From positions 1,116,001-1,180,000 of the forward strand of contig NC_010528.1 of assembly GCF_000069785.1 (NCBI RefSeq): a DNA stretch of 64,000 nucleotides, given 5' to 3'. The notes under the pieces were generated by a model. That model worked only from the letters and a program-made list of their open reading frames with translations. It was not told the DNA's origin and did no database searches. Made by a program: the position numbers and the translations under genes. Of the stretch, positions 54,841-64,000 are shown in pieces. This DNA comes from Cupriavidus taiwanensis LMG 19424. GTDB lineage: Bacteria; Pseudomonadota; Gammaproteobacteria; Burkholderiales; Burkholderiaceae. The stretch's first letter is position 1. Each line of letters opens with the position of its first letter.

Positions 54841-55239
54841 ATGTCATACAGCACGAAGGTTCTCGACCACTATGAAAACCCCCGCAACGTCGGTTCGTTC
54901 GACAAGAACGACGACGCGGTCGGCACCGGCATGGTCGGCGCCCCGGCTTGCGGCGACGTGATGAAGCTGCAGATCAAGGTCAACGAAGCAGGCGTGATCG
55001 AAGACGCCAAGTTCAAGACCTATGGCTGCGGCTCGGCCATCGCTTCGTCGTCGCTGGTGACCGAGTGGGTCAAGGGCAAGACCGTGGACCAGGCGCTGGA
55101 GATCAAGAACACCCAGATCGCCGAGGAACTGGCGCTGCCGCCGGTGAAGATCCACTGCTCGATCCTGGCCGAAGACGCGATCAAGGCCGCCGTCGAAGAC
55201 TACAAGAAGAAGCACGGCGCCGAGCAGAAGGCCGCCTGA
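54841..55239 (+). CDS. iscU: Iron-sulfur scaffold IscU
   Basis: A 132-residue scaffold. The three cluster-binding cysteines are in GAPACGDVMKLQI (near 37), YGCGSAIASSSL (near 63) and KIHCSILAEDAI (near 106), with the conserved Asp after the first. The motif LPPVK before IHC is the HscA recognition site, and hscA is encoded in the same operon. The C-terminal tail KKKHGAEQKAA is typical. The iscS-iscU gap is 67 bases. Confidence 0.97.
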   Translation: MSYSTKVLDHYENPRNVGSFDKNDDAVGTGMVGAPACGDVMKLQIKVNEAGVIEDAKFKTYGCGSAIASSSLVTEWVKGKTVDQALEIKNTQIAEELALPPVKIHCSILAEDAIKAAVEDYKKKHGAEQKAA

Positions 55240-55279
55240 GCTGTCGCACTGACCACGGCATCGACGAAGGAACGCAACG

Positions 55280-55600
55280 ATGATCACCATGACCGAGAAG
55301 GCCGCCAAGCATGTGGCGCGCTACCTGGAACGCCGCGGCAAGGGCGTGGGCCTGCGCCTGGGCGTGAAGACCACCGGCTGCTCGGGCCTGGCCTACAAGC
55401 TGGAATACGTCGACGAACTGCTGCCGGAAGACAACGTGTTCGAATCGCACGGGATCAAGGTCATCGTCGACGCGAAGAGCCTGCCGTATATCGACGGCAC
55501 CGAACTCGACTACGCGCGCGAAGGGTTGAACGAAGGCTTCCGCTTCAACAACCCCAACGTCAAGGACGAGTGCGGCTGCGGCGAGTCGTTCACGGTCTGA
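55280..55600 (+). CDS. iscA: A-type Fe-S carrier IscA
   Basis: A 106-residue A-type carrier that delivers clusters or iron to apoproteins. The three conserved cysteines are in [10 protein letters not shown] near 35 and in [10 protein letters not shown] at the C-terminus (near 99 and 101). [16 protein letters not shown] matches the IscA start. It lies 40 bases after iscU. Confidence 0.96.
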   Translation: MITMTEKAAKHVARYLERRGKGVGLRLGVKTTGCSGLAYKLEYVDELLPEDNVFESHGIKVIVDAKSLPYIDGTELDYAREGLNEGFRFNNPNVKDECGCGESFTV

Positions 55601-55634
55601 CGCACGCCAGCGCAGGCTGACGCGGGCAGGGCCG

Positions 55635-55859
55635 GTGGAGCGCCGCATCGTCGGCTTCCGCCGCGACGAGGAAGGCCACTGGGTGGCCGAACTCGACTGC
55701 GGCCATGGCCAGCATGTGCGGCACGACCCGCCGTGGCAGTCGCGGCCGTGGACGCAAAGCGAGGCGGGCCGCGCCGCCATGATCGGCACGCGGGTGAACT
55801 GCCTGAAGTGCGACCGCAACGAGCCGCCGGCCGAGTGGGCCGGCCAGCCTGCGCGGTAG
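55635..55859 (+). CDS. DUF3565 small cysteine-containing protein inside the isc operon
   Basis: A 74-residue protein from a GTG start: [38 protein letters not shown], then [15 protein letters not shown]. The [10 protein letters not shown] and CLKC pairs could bind a metal. This is the DUF3565 family, often near redox genes. It starts 34 bases after iscA and 55 bases before hscB, on the same strand, so it is transcribed with the operon, a position not found in the Escherichia coli operon. A role in cluster or zinc handling is only a guess. Confidence 0.85.
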   Translation: MERRIVGFRRDEEGHWVAELDCGHGQHVRHDPPWQSRPWTQSEAGRAAMIGTRVNCLKCDRNEPPAEWAGQPAR

Positions 55860-55914
55860 CGGCGGCAGCACGGACGAAGGGCGGCGCGGCCGCTCTTTTT
55901 TCTTGGGGAAGCAG

Positions 55915-56433
55915 TTGAAAGACGATTTTTTTGCGCTGTTCGGCCTGCCGGTGCAGTACGGCGTCGACGAGGCCGCGCTCGACGCGGCGTACCGGACCGT
56001 ACAGTCGCAGGCGCATCCGGACCGCTTCGCCAAGGCCGGCGATGCCGAGCGCCGCGTGGCGATGCAGTGGGCCGCGCATGCCAACGAAGCCTACCGCACG
56101 CTGCGCCAGCCGCTGCGGCGCGCCACCTACCTGCTGAAGCTGCGCGGCGTCGATGTGCAGGCCGAGAACAACACGGCCATGACGCCGGCCTTCCTGATGC
56201 AGCAGATGGAATGGCGCGAAGCGCTGCAGGAAGCGGTGGAAGAGCGCGCAGTGGACCGGCTCGATGCGCTGCTGCGCGAACTGCGCCAGGAAAAGCGCGA
56301 GCGCCACGCGGCACTCGGCGCGCTGCTGGACGCTGGCGACAACGAGGCGGCCGGCGGCGCGGTGCGGCAACTGATGTTTATCGAGAAGATCGAGCACGAT
56401 ACCAGCGAGGCCATCGACCGGCTGGAAGACTGA
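55915..56433 (+). CDS. hscB: J-domain co-chaperone HscB
   Basis: A 172-residue co-chaperone of HscA that brings IscU to it. The J domain covers residues 1-75 with the HPDRF motif ([11 protein letters not shown]) and [22 protein letters not shown] at its start. The C-terminal three-helix IscU-binding domain includes [15 protein letters not shown] and QLMFIEKI. The start is taken as TTG at 55915, with GGGGAA 5 bases before it; a TTG at 55903 would add four residues but has no ribosome binding site. There is no ATG near. Confidence 0.93.
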   Translation: MKDDFFALFGLPVQYGVDEAALDAAYRTVQSQAHPDRFAKAGDAERRVAMQWAAHANEAYRTLRQPLRRATYLLKLRGVDVQAENNTAMTPAFLMQQMEWREALQEAVEERAVDRLDALLRELRQEKRERHAALGALLDAGDNEAAGGAVRQLMFIEKIEHDTSEAIDRLED

Positions 56434-56529
56434 CCGGCAAGATCGCCGGGGCCATGACACAATGGCGCCCGGCCTGAAATCCGCCCAGCTGGCGGGTTCC
56501 CCTGCCGTACAAGACAGCGAAGAATTACC

Positions 56530-58395
56530 ATGGCACTGCTTCAGATTTCCGAACCCGGCATGTCGCCGGCGCCCCACCAACGCCGCCTGGCCGTCGGCAT
56601 CGACCTCGGCACCACCAACTCGCTGGTGGCCGCGGTGCGCAGCAGCATCCCCGAGGTGCTGGCCGACGAGCGCGGCCGCGCGCTGCTGCCGTCGGTCGTG
56701 CGCTACCTGCCGGACCGTACCGCACAGATCGGCTACCGGGCCCAGGACGAAGCGGTGCGCGACCCCAAGAACACCATCGTGTCGGTCAAGCGCTTCATGG
56801 GCCGCGGGCTGCGCGACGTCGCCAATATCGAGCACAGCCCGTACGACTTCGTCGATGCGCCGGGCATGGTGCAGATCAAGACCGCGGCCGGCGTGAAGAG
56901 CCCGGTGGAGATCTCGGCCGAGATCCTGGCCACGCTGCGCCAGCGTGCCGAAGACAGCCTGGGCGACGACCTGGTCGGCGCCGTCATCACGGTGCCGGCG
57001 TATTTCGACGAGGCCCAGCGCCAGGCGACCAAGGACGCCGCGCGCCTGGCCGGCCTGGAAGTGCTTCGCCTGCTCAACGAGCCCACCGCCGCGGCCATTG
57101 CCTACGGCCTCGACAACGCCGCCGAAGGCATCTATGCCGTGTATGACCTGGGCGGCGGCACCTTCGATATCTCGGTGCTCAAGCTCACCCAGGGCGTGTT
57201 CGAAGTGCTGGCCACCGGCGGCGATTCGGCGCTCGGCGGCGACGACTTCGACCAGCGCCTGCTGTGCTGGATCGTCGAGCAGGCCAATCTGCAGCCGCTG
57301 TCGGCGCAGGACATGCGCCTGCTGATGGTGCGCGCGCGCGCCGCCAAGGAAGCGCTGTCGGAAGCCGACAGCACGGTGATCGACGCGGTGCTGGAGTCCG
57401 GCGAGATCGTGCACCTGACGCTGACCGACGAGATCTTCGAGCAGATCACTGCCCACCTGGTGCAGAAGACCCTGGCGCCGGTGCGCAAGGCGCTGCGCGA
57501 TGCCGGCGTGGGCCCGGAAGAGGTCAAGGGCGTGGTGCTGGTCGGCGGGGCCACGCGCATGCCGTCGATCCGCAAGGCGGTTGGCGACTTCTTCGGCCAG
57601 AACCCGCTCACCAACCTCGATCCGGACCGCGTGGTGGCGCTGGGCGCCGCGATGCAGGCCAACCTGCTGGCCGGCAACCATGCCCCGGGCGAAGACTGGC
57701 TGCTGCTCGACGTGATCCCGCTGTCGCTGGGCGTCGAGACCATGGGCGGCCTGGTCGAGAAGATCATTCCGCGCAACAGCACCATCCCGGTGGCGCGGGC
57801 GCAGGAATTCACCACCTTCAAGGACGGCCAGACCGCGATGGCGATCCACGTGCTGCAGGGCGAGCGCGAGCTGGCCAGCGACTGCCGTTCGCTGGCGCGG
57901 TTCGAGCTGCGCGGCATCCCGCCGATGGTGGCCGGCGCCGCGCGCATCCGCGTGACCTACCAGGTCGACGCCGACGGCCTGCTGTCGGTGACCGCGCGCG
58001 AAACGCATTCGGGCGTGGAGGCCTCGGTGACGGTCAAGCCGTCGTACGGGCTGGCCGACGACGATATCGCGCGCATGCTGCAGGACAGCTTCCGCGAAGC
58101 CGAGCACGACATGAAGAGCCGCGCGCTGGCCGAGGAACGCGTCGAAGCGGACCGCCTGGTCGAGGCCACGCAACGCGCGCTGGAAACCGACGGCGACCTG
58201 CTGTCCGCCGACGAGCGCGCCGCGGTGGAAGCGCTGATGGCCACGGTGCGCGAGATTGCCACCGGCGAGGACCATCTGGCCATCCGCGCCGCGGTGGAAA
58301 AGCTCTCGCACGGCACCGACGAATTTGCGGCGCGCCGCATGGACCGCTCGATCAAAAGCGCACTGGCGGGGCGCAAGGTGCAGGAGCTGGGCTGA
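56530..58395 (+). CDS. hscA: Fe-S specific Hsp70 chaperone HscA
   Basis: A 621-residue Hsp70. The ATPase domain opens with [17 protein letters not shown] near residue 22 and carries [14 protein letters not shown] and [12 protein letters not shown]. The substrate domain begins near 390 with [14 protein letters not shown]. It drives cluster release from IscU, recognising its LPPVK motif, with HscB as co-chaperone. Length agrees with HscA (616 in Escherichia coli). GAAGAATTACC precedes the ATG. Confidence 0.97.
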   Translation: MALLQISEPGMSPAPHQRRLAVGIDLGTTNSLVAAVRSSIPEVLADERGRALLPSVVRYLPDRTAQIGYRAQDEAVRDPKNTIVSVKRFMGRGLRDVANIEHSPYDFVDAPGMVQIKTAAGVKSPVEISAEILATLRQRAEDSLGDDLVGAVITVPAYFDEAQRQATKDAARLAGLEVLRLLNEPTAAAIAYGLDNAAEGIYAVYDLGGGTFDISVLKLTQGVFEVLATGGDSALGGDDFDQRLLCWIVEQANLQPLSAQDMRLLMVRARAAKEALSEADSTVIDAVLESGEIVHLTLTDEIFEQITAHLVQKTLAPVRKALRDAGVGPEEVKGVVLVGGATRMPSIRKAVGDFFGQNPLTNLDPDRVVALGAAMQANLLAGNHAPGEDWLLLDVIPLSLGVETMGGLVEKIIPRNSTIPVARAQEFTTFKDGQTAMAIHVLQGERELASDCRSLARFELRGIPPMVAGAARIRVTYQVDADGLLSVTARETHSGVEASVTVKPSYGLADDDIARMLQDSFREAEHDMKSRALAEERVEADRLVEATQRALETDGDLLSADERAAVEALMATVREIATGEDHLAIRAAVEKLSHGTDEFAARRMDRSIKSALAGRKVQELG

Positions 58396-58435
58396 TCACC
58401 GCGCCTGTACCGCACTACAGAACCCAGGAAACGAC

Positions 58436-58774
58436 ATGCCACAGATCATAGTTTTGCCCCACGTCGAATACTGCCCGGAAGGGAAGGTGATCGAGGCCGA
58501 GAAGGGCGTCAGCGTGCTCGACTCGCTGCTCTCCCACGGTATCGATCTCGAGCACGCGTGCGAGAAGTCCTGTGCCTGCACCACTTGCCACGTGATCGTG
58601 CGCGAGGGCTTCGACTCGCTCAACGAGGCCGAGGAGAAGGAAGAGGATTTGCTCGACAAGGCCTGGGGCCTGGAGCCGAATTCGCGCCTGTCGTGCCAGG
58701 CCATCGTCGACGAGGAAGACCTGACCGTCGAGATCCCCAGGTACACCATCAACCACGCCAAGGAAGGCCACTGA
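58436..58774 (+). CDS. fdx: ISC-system [2Fe-2S] ferredoxin
   Basis: A 112-residue adrenodoxin-type ferredoxin that supplies electrons for cluster assembly. The ligands are Cys42, Cys48 and Cys51 in ACEKSCACTTCHV and Cys87 in RLSCQAIV. It begins MPQIIVLPHVEYCPEG, the standard bacterial Fdx start, and CAGGAA lies 7 bases before the ATG. It follows hscA by 40 bases. Confidence 0.96.
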   Translation: MPQIIVLPHVEYCPEGKVIEAEKGVSVLDSLLSHGIDLEHACEKSCACTTCHVIVREGFDSLNEAEEKEEDLLDKAWGLEPNSRLSCQAIVDEEDLTVEIPRYTINHAKEGH

Positions 58775-58808
58775 GCGGCCGGCACAGACCTCAGCGGAGA
58801 ACAAGCCC

Positions 58809-59003
58809 ATGAAGTGGACCGACACCTACGCCATCGCCGAAGCCCTGTACGACAAGTTCCCGGAGGTCGATCCGGCCGGCGTGCGCTTTACCGACCTGCG
58901 CCGCTGGGTGCTGGAGCTCGACGGCTTTGCCGACGATCCGGCGCGCTCGGGCGAGAAGATCCTGGAGGCGATCCAGCAGGCGTGGATCGAGGAAGCGGAA
59001 TGA
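58809..59003 (+). CDS. iscX: IscX / Fe-S assembly protein
   Basis: A 64-residue acidic protein, last of the isc operon. MKWTDTYAIAEALYDKFPEVDP and FTDLRRWVLELDGFADDP are the family's core. IscX binds iron and the IscS-IscU complex and tunes its rate. The stop codon is directly followed by a 7-base inverted repeat (ATTCCTG/CAGGAAT) and an intrinsic terminator. Confidence 0.95.
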   Translation: MKWTDTYAIAEALYDKFPEVDPAGVRFTDLRRWVLELDGFADDPARSGEKILEAIQQAWIEEAE

Positions 59004-59024
59004 ATTCCTGATGTCAGGAATGAG

Positions 59025-59053
59025 AAAAAGGCCGGCTTGATGCAGGCCTTTTT
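59025..59053. terminator. Bidirectional terminator (isc operon / lysS)
   Basis: AAAAAGGCC, an 11-base loop and GGCCTTTTT lie between the convergent iscX and lysS genes. A 7-base inverted repeat, ATTCCTG-ATGT-CAGGAAT, immediately precedes it at 59004-59021. Confidence 0.8.
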
Positions 59054-59103
59054 GCTTTGATGCTGGACGATACGAACTAATCGACCGCTCGGTTTGCAGT
59101 GCC

Positions 59104-60657
59104 TCAGTCTTCCTTGCGCAGATGCGGGAACAGAATCACGTCGCGGATATTCGGGCTGTCCGTCAGCAACATCACCAGCCGGTCGATGCCGATGCCGCAG
59201 CCGCCCGTCGGGGGCATGCCGTATTCCAGCGCGCGGATGTAGTCGGCGTCGAAGTACATCGCTTCCTCGTCGCCGGCGTCCTTCTGCTCGACCTGCTTGC
59301 GGAAGCGGTCGGCCTGGTCCTCGGCGTCGTTCAGCTCGGAGAAGCCGTTGGCGATCTCGCGGCCGGTGATGAACAGCTCGAAACGCTCGGTGATGCCCGG
59401 CACCGTGTCCGAAGCGCGCGCCAGCGGCGAGACCTCGACCGGGTAGTCGACGATAAAGGTGGGCTCCCACAGCTGGCTTTCGGCGGTTTCCTCGAACAGC
59501 ACCAGCTGCAGCGTGCCCAGCCCGGCGTTGAGGAACTGCGGCGCGTTGGTGTTGACGCCGAACTTCTTCAGCTCGGTGCGCAGGAATTCAGCATCGGCCA
59601 GTTGCGCGTCGGTGTACTGCGGCGCGAACTTCTGGATCGCCTGGCAGATGGTCAGGCGGTGGAACGGCTTGGACAGGTCCAGCTCGCGGTCCTGGTAGGT
59701 CAGCACGGCGCTGCCGCGCGCGTCGATCGCGGCCTTGCGGATCAGGTCTTCGGTGAAGTCCATCAGCCAGCGGTAATCCGTGTAGGCCGCGTAGAACTCC
59801 ATCATGGTGAACTCGGGGTTGTGGCGCGGGCTCACCCCCTCGTTGCGGAAGTTGCGGTTGATCTCGAACACGCGCTCGAAGCCGCCGACGATCAGGCGCT
59901 TCAGGTACAGCTCGGGCGCGATGCGCAGGAACATCTGCATGTCCAGCGCATTGTGGTGCGTGATGAACGGCTTGGCCGCGGCGCCGCCCGGGATCGGGTG
60001 CAGCATCGGCGTTTCCACTTCCATGAAGCCGGCGTCGGCCATATGGCGGCGCAGCGACGAGATCGCATCGGTGCGGGCGCGGAAGGTGTTGCGCGTTTCC
60101 GGCGACACGATCAGGTCGACATAGCGCTGGCGGTACTTCATTTCCTGGTCGGCCAGGCCGTGGAACTTGTCCGGCAGCGGGCGCAGCGACTTGGACAGCA
60201 GGCGCAGCTCGCGCACCTGCACCGACAGCTCGCCCTTGTTGGTGCGGAACAGTTCGCCGCGGGCGCTGATGATGTCGCCCAGGTCCCAGTGCTTGAAGGC
60301 GGCGTAGACCTCTTCGCCGACCTTGTCGCGGGTGATGTAGAACTGGATCTGGCCGCTGCCATCCTGCACGGTGGCGAAGCTGGCCTTGCCCATCACGCGC
60401 TTGAGCATCATGCGCCCGGCGATGGCGACCTCGACCGGCGCGGCCTCGAGCGTGGCCTGCTCGGTGTCGGCGTACTGCGCCTGCAGCGCGGCGGCCTGGT
60501 GGGTCGGGCGGAAATCGTTGGGGAAGGCCACGCCTTGCTGGCGCAGCGCGGCCAGTTTCTCGCGCCGCTCCGCGATGATCTTGTTTTCGTCGACGGCGGG
60601 CGTGTCGGCGGCGGCCTTGTTCTGCGCCGGGGCCTGGGCGCGATTCGGTTCGGTCAT
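59104..60657 (-). CDS. lysS: Lysyl-tRNA synthetase (class II)
   Basis: A 517-residue class II synthetase. The N-terminal OB-fold anticodon-binding domain spans about residues 75-185 ([21 protein letters not shown]). Motif 1 is [16 protein letters not shown], motif 2 is [20 protein letters not shown], and motif 3 is [19 protein letters not shown] near the C-terminus. A disordered Ala/Gln-rich 25-residue leader precedes the first helix. It shares the minus strand with the SDR gene 48 bases upstream. Confidence 0.97.
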   Translation of the reverse strand: MTEPNRAQAPAQNKAAADTPAVDENKIIAERREKLAALRQQGVAFPNDFRPTHQAAALQAQYADTEQATLEAAPVEVAIAGRMMLKRVMGKASFATVQDGSGQIQFYITRDKVGEEVYAAFKHWDLGDIISARGELFRTNKGELSVQVRELRLLSKSLRPLPDKFHGLADQEMKYRQRYVDLIVSPETRNTFRARTDAISSLRRHMADAGFMEVETPMLHPIPGGAAAKPFITHHNALDMQMFLRIAPELYLKRLIVGGFERVFEINRNFRNEGVSPRHNPEFTMMEFYAAYTDYRWLMDFTEDLIRKAAIDARGSAVLTYQDRELDLSKPFHRLTICQAIQKFAPQYTDAQLADAEFLRTELKKFGVNTNAPQFLNAGLGTLQLVLFEETAESQLWEPTFIVDYPVEVSPLARASDTVPGITERFELFITGREIANGFSELNDAEDQADRFRKQVEQKDAGDEEAMYFDADYIRALEYGMPPTGGCGIGIDRLVMLLTDSPNIRDVILFPHLRKED

Positions 60658-60705
60658 GATGTCTTGTCGGTCGCGCGCCGGGCAGCGCGCGGGTTCAGTA
60701 TGGCT

Positions 60706-61464
60706 TCAGTAGTTGCGGAGATCGTCCAGCTCGGTGCTGCCGAAATCCGGGCGGTGCAGGTAGGCGACGATGCGGCCGGCCGTTTCCTCGGCCGACGCGA
60801 GCTGCTGGTTGGCCTTGAGCTCGCGGAAGCGCTGCACCTGGGCAAAATCGGCATTGCGGATGGTGGCCTGCATGCCGGTATCGATCACGCCCGGCGCCAG
60901 CGCCACCGCGCGAACGGTGCGCGGCGCCTCGGCGTGGGCGTATTCGGCATTGACCGAGCGCATGAACATGTCGAGCCCGGCCTTGCCGGCGCAGTAGGCG
61001 CTCCAGCCTTCGATCGGGCGCCGTGCCGCGCCGGAGGAGATCGCCAGCACCTTGCGCGGGCAGCCGAACTTCTCGGTGCGCTCCAGGAACGCCGCGGTCA
61101 TGGTCATCGGCGCCGCCAGGTTGGTCAGCAGGTGCGGCACCAGCGATTTTTCCTGCAGCGCCGCGACCGGCCCGATCGGCTCGACTACGCCGGCGTTCAA
61201 GATCAGCGTGGCGCTGGTCGGCGGCAGGTCGAGCGTGTCGAGCACGCTGGCCAGCCAGGTGGCTGCGGGGCCGGCCTGCGACAGGTCCTGCAGGTGCCAG
61301 GCCACCGGCACGCCGCTGAGCGTGGCGATGCGTTCGAGCTCGGTGTTGCGGCTGCGCGCGACGCAGATCAGGCGGTTGCCCGGCACCAGCAGGGCGTTGG
61401 TCAGTGCCGCGCCCAGCCCGCGCGAGGCGCCGGTGATGATGTACAGGTGATTGGCTTCGCTCAT
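60706..61464 (-). CDS. SDR family oxidoreductase (sepiapterin/benzil reductase-like)
   Basis: A 252-residue short-chain dehydrogenase. The NADP-binding TGASRGLGAAL is at residues 11-21, LILNAGVVEPIG holds the NAG motif, and the catalytic triad is Ser in AISSGAARRP, and Tyr and Lys in SAYCAGKAGLDMF near 160. APGVIDTGMQATIR follows the usual PG motif. The sequence resembles sepiapterin reductase or YueD benzil reductases. It lies between prfB and lysS on the same strand; the natural substrate is unknown. Confidence 0.92.
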   Translation of the reverse strand: MSEANHLYIITGASRGLGAALTNALLVPGNRLICVARSRNTELERIATLSGVPVAWHLQDLSQAGPAATWLASVLDTLDLPPTSATLILNAGVVEPIGPVAALQEKSLVPHLLTNLAAPMTMTAAFLERTEKFGCPRKVLAISSGAARRPIEGWSAYCAGKAGLDMFMRSVNAEYAHAEAPRTVRAVALAPGVIDTGMQATIRNADFAQVQRFRELKANQQLASAEETAGRIVAYLHRPDFGSTELDDLRNY

Positions 61465-61564
61465 GGTGCCCCGGTCGGAAAGGCCGTCGTGCCGGCATGG
61501 CGCGGGCGGCGGTACAGCGATGGATGGGTTGCTGTGCCGCCGCCGGCCGGCGGCGGGTACGGAC

Positions 61565-62669
61565 TTAAAGTCCCTGCTTGAGGCTGGCCTCGATGAACGG
61601 GTCCAGGTCGCCGTCCAGCACCTTCTGGGTGTTGGACATTTCCACGTTGGTGCGCAGGTCCTTGATCCGGCTCTGGTCCAGCACGTAGGAGCGGATCTGG
61701 TGGCCCCAGCCCACGTCGGTCTTGCCGGCCTCGAGCTTGTCGGCCTCGGCCTGGCGCTTGCGCATCTCGTGCTCGTACAGGCGCGACTTCAGCATCGACA
61801 TGGCCTCGGCGCGGTTGCGGTGCTGCGAGCGGTCGTTCTGGCACTGCACCACGATCCCGGTCGGGATATGCGTGATCCGCACCGCCGAATCGGTCTTGTT
61901 GATGTGCTGGCCGCCCGCGCCCGAAGCGCGGTAGGTATCCACGCGCAGGTCCGCCGGGTTGATCTCGACCTCGAACGAGTCGTCCACCTCGGGGTAGACG
62001 AACACCGACGAGAACGAGGTATGGCGCCCGCCCGACGAATCGAACGGCGACTTGCGCACCAGGCGGTGCACGCCGGTCTCGGTACGCAGGTAGCCGAAGG
62101 CGTACTCGCCCTCGATCTTGATGGTCGCGCTCTTGATGCCGGCAACGTCGCCTTCGGACTCTTCCAGCACCTCGGCCTTGAAGCCCTTGCGCTCGCAGTA
62201 CTTCAGGTACTGGCGCAGCAGCATCGAGGCCCAGTCGCACGCTTCAGTGCCGCCGGCGCCTGCCTGGATATCGATGAAGGCGTTGGCCTGGTCCATCTCG
62301 CCGGAGAACATGCGGCGGAACTCCATGTCCGCCACCACTGCCTCGAAGCCCTTGACGTCGGCCTCGATCGACTCGAGCGTGTCGTCGTCGCCTTCCTCTT
62401 TCGCGAGCTCGAACAGCTCTTCGGCACCGACGAGGTCATCGGTGAGCTTGCCCAGGACGCCGACCACGCCCTCGAGCATCTTCTTTTCCTTGCCGAGGTC
62501 CTGGGCCCGCTTGGGGTTGTTCCAGACGTCGGGGTCTTCCAGCAGGCCGTTGACTTCGTCCAGCCTTCCTACTTTGACATCGTAGTCAAAGATACCCCCG
62601 TAGATCTTCCGTCCGGGAACGGAGATCGGAGATGGCACCGGAGATGGCGTTGAGGCGTTCTGCTTCCAT
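61565..62669 (-). CDS. prfB: Peptide chain release factor 2, with programmed +1 frameshift
   Basis: A 367-residue release factor for UGA and UAA, made by joining 62669-62589 with 62587-61565. The first 27 codons ([10 protein letters not shown]...) end at CTT followed by in-frame TGA at 62588-62586. An AGGGGG-like purine run (CGGGGG) just before gives the internal Shine-Dalgarno that drives the +1 slip, the standard RF2 autoregulation. Downstream the tripeptide region SPFDSSG (stop-codon recognition) and [16 protein letters not shown] (GGQ, peptidyl hydrolysis) are intact. Reading only the long downstream frame would give a false N-terminus. Confidence 0.96.
62586..62604 (-). promoter_or_regulatory. 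RF2 programmed frameshift site
   Basis: Minus strand CGGGGG-TAT-CTT-TGA-C: internal Shine-Dalgarno, slippery CUU and UGA stop. When RF2 is scarce the ribosome slips +1 and reads GAC TAC onward. Confidence 0.95.
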
Positions 62670-62860
62670 GATGTTCCTGCGCTTCGAAAACCTCGAATTA
62701 TAGCGGATCGGCGCCGCAGATCGCGGCTTCCCGCCCTCTGCGGCGCGGCCGCCAGCCGAACGCAACGGCGCCCGCGCGGTCTATCCGGGGGTGCCGGGCG
62801 GCGCGCACGGCGATAATACGGGTTGCAAGCCGCCCCCGGCACAGACCAAGAACAGGACGC

Positions 62861-63586
62861 ATGACGAAAACCAGACATGATCTCGAGCCAGGCCGGCGCC
62901 GTACGCTGGGCCTGCTGCTGGCGGCCGCGACGGCGGCGCTCACGGCCGCCTGCGGCACCACGGGCGGGCCCGTGCCGGACGGCTACTACCGCGTCGAGCG
63001 CGGCGACACGCTGTATTCGATTGCGCGCAAGCACCGTCGCAGCGTGCGCGACCTGACCCGCTGGAACAGCGACATCACCAGCCCGAGCCAGATCGAAGTG
63101 GGGCAATTGATCCGGGTGCGGCCGCCCGGCGCCGCGGCAGGCAGTGCGACGGCGTCGACCGGCTCCGACCAGGCCGTGACCGATACGCCGCGCGTCGACG
63201 GCGCCGCGGCGTCCCGCCCGCCGGCGAGCAGCATCCGCCTGCAGTGGCCGGCCGACGGTCGCGTCACGGCCAGCTTCGCGCCGCCGGCCAGCAAGGGCCT
63301 GAGCATCGCCGTGCCGGCCAACAGCACGGTGCGCGCCGCCGCCGCCGGCCGCGCCATCCATGTGGGCAACCTGCGCGGCTACGGCATGCTGGTGATCGTC
63401 AAGCACAACGACGACTGGCTCACCGTCTATGGCAACCTCGACCAGCCGCTGGTCAGCGAGGGCGCACAGGTGTCGGCGGGGCAGGACGTGGGCCGCATGG
63501 GCGCAAGCCCGAGCGAGCTGCACTTCGAGGTGCGCGGCAACGGCAAGCCGGTGAATCCGGCCGCCTACCTGCCGTCGCGGGGCTGA
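62861..63586 (+). CDS. LysM/LytM lipoprotein (NlpD-like, degenerate peptidase domain)
   Basis: A 241-residue lipoprotein. A signal peptide ends in LTAAC (Cys near 31). A LysM domain covers residues 43-88 ([24 protein letters not shown]). An Ala/Ser linker follows, then a C-terminal LytM/M23 domain from about 128. The zinc ligands of active LytM enzymes are largely lost: KGLSIAV replaces the HxGxD element and SELHFEVR replaces HLHFE. It is therefore probably an amidase activator like NlpD or EnvC rather than an endopeptidase. ACAGGA precedes the ATG. nlpD is usually near rpoS; no rpoS is in the window. Confidence 0.9.
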   Translation: MTKTRHDLEPGRRRTLGLLLAAATAALTAACGTTGGPVPDGYYRVERGDTLYSIARKHRRSVRDLTRWNSDITSPSQIEVGQLIRVRPPGAAAGSATASTGSDQAVTDTPRVDGAAASRPPASSIRLQWPADGRVTASFAPPASKGLSIAVPANSTVRAAAAGRAIHVGNLRGYGMLVIVKHNDDWLTVYGNLDQPLVSEGAQVSAGQDVGRMGASPSELHFEVRGNGKPVNPAAYLPSRG

Positions 63587-63613
63587 GCCGGGCGCGCTGC
63601 GCCGCGGGCACGC

Positions 63614-64000
63614 TTACTGCGCGTGCTCGATCACCAGCTGCACGCGGGTGACGCCGTTGAAGGTGTTGTTGTCGAGCCGGTAGGCCACCTGCGCGCTGGC
63701 GCCGAGCGAGTCGGCATGGTTGAACCAGATCGCGTCGAAGCGCTGGCTGCCGCGCCCCAGCTGAAGCTTCAGGTGCTTGCCCTTGAGCACGCTTTGGCGC
63801 AGCACGTCGAACTCGCCGCAGAAGGTCGGCGCCGGGAAGCCCTGGCCCCACACCTGCTGTTCCAGCAGGCTGACGAACTCGGGGCTGAAGCACTGGTCCT
63901 CGATATCGCCGTCGGTCTCGATCACGCGCGCCAGCTGGTCGTCGGTCAGCCATTCGCGCCCGACCGCCTCGAAGGCTTCCTGGAATTCGGCAAAGCGTTC
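63614..64000 (-). CDS. recJ: Single-strand DNA-specific exonuclease RecJ (C-terminal fragment)
   Basis: The last 128 codons of a gene that runs beyond the right edge on the minus strand. The visible part includes FEAVGREWLTDDQLARVIETD, FCGEFDVLRQSVLKGKHLKLQL and FDAIWFNHADSLGASAQVAYRL. This is the RecJ OB-fold/C-terminal region with the typical AIWFN motif. RecJ degrades single-stranded DNA 5' to 3' in recombination and mismatch repair. The catalytic DHH part lies outside the window, so the call rests on the C-terminal domain alone. Confidence 0.85.
   Translation of the reverse strand, partial: ERFAEFQEAFEAVGREWLTDDQLARVIETDGDIEDQCFSPEFVSLLEQQVWGQGFPAPTFCGEFDVLRQSVLKGKHLKLQLGRGSQRFDAIWFNHADSLGASAQVAYRLDNNTFNGVTRVQLVIEHAQ

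Noticed and set aside
62670..63523. Upstream extension of the RF2 frame
   Set aside because: The RF2 N-terminus is encoded in the other frame through the programmed frameshift; the extension is antisense to the LysM lipoprotein gene.

Overview
This window reads as a piece of the main chromosome of a high-GC betaproteobacterium, most likely Cupriavidus or a close Burkholderiales relative. The grounds are third-position GC bias throughout, an intracellular poly-3-hydroxybutyrate depolymerase that matches what I remember of PhaZ1 from Cupriavidus necator, a Bug-type solute receptor, and a largely housekeeping gene content. Genus is inference; no search was run. I see no rRNA, tRNA, CRISPR array, insertion sequence or prophage.

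Layout. 1-10 kb: the 5' end of an aminotransferase gene, an orphan PIN-domain protein, yaaA, an M14 carboxypeptidase, a lipoprotein with a histone-like tail, an N-formylglutamate amidohydrolase plus Bug receptor opposite a LysR regulator, and a MoxR ATPase / GNAT / CoxE-type VWA cluster. 9.8-12.5 kb: a probable 6S RNA, two c-type cytochromes, and aroG (DAHP synthase) behind a 320-base leader. That leader encodes a short FYFYFF peptide and a terminator/antiterminator pair, a classical attenuator. 12.5-26.5 kb: a methyltransferase; tldD, a nitrilase-family amidase and the giant yhdP on the minus strand; then glnE, overlapped by a rhombosortase gene that converges on its probable substrate, a GlyGly-CTERM subtilase. 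The subtilase is preceded by a lipoprotein resembling a free-standing subtilase prodomain.

26.5-37.4 kb: recN, nadK, hrcA, hemH, hslR, a 57-residue membrane peptide, grpE, a thioredoxin-like protein, an outer-membrane phospholipase A, a DUF1841 protein, a DMT exporter and a RutE/HadB-like nitroreductase. 37.4-38 kb is a gene-free stretch with dispersed inverted repeats. 38-42 kb: a BVMO-type monooxygenase, an alpha/beta hydrolase and a Coq4-like protein in one operon, divergent from a TetR gene; two operators of identical geometry lie between. 42-49.5 kb: nth and rsxB, a second TetR gene, phaZ, an aromatic aminotransferase and uvrB.

49.5-64 kb: two small unknown proteins, a low-molecular-weight phosphatase, a membrane protein of the Gcr 'site-specific recombinase' family, then the complete iscR-iscS-iscU-iscA-(DUF3565)-hscB-hscA-fdx-iscX operon. 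Its promoter is covered by two type-1 IscR sites. lysS, an SDR enzyme and prfB (with its programmed +1 frameshift) follow on the minus strand, then an NlpD-like LysM/LytM lipoprotein and the 3' end of recJ.

The most rewarding regions are the aroG attenuator, the 6S RNA candidate, the rhombosortase/GlyGly-CTERM/prodomain-lipoprotein set and the BVMO-hydrolase-Coq4 operon with its paired operators.
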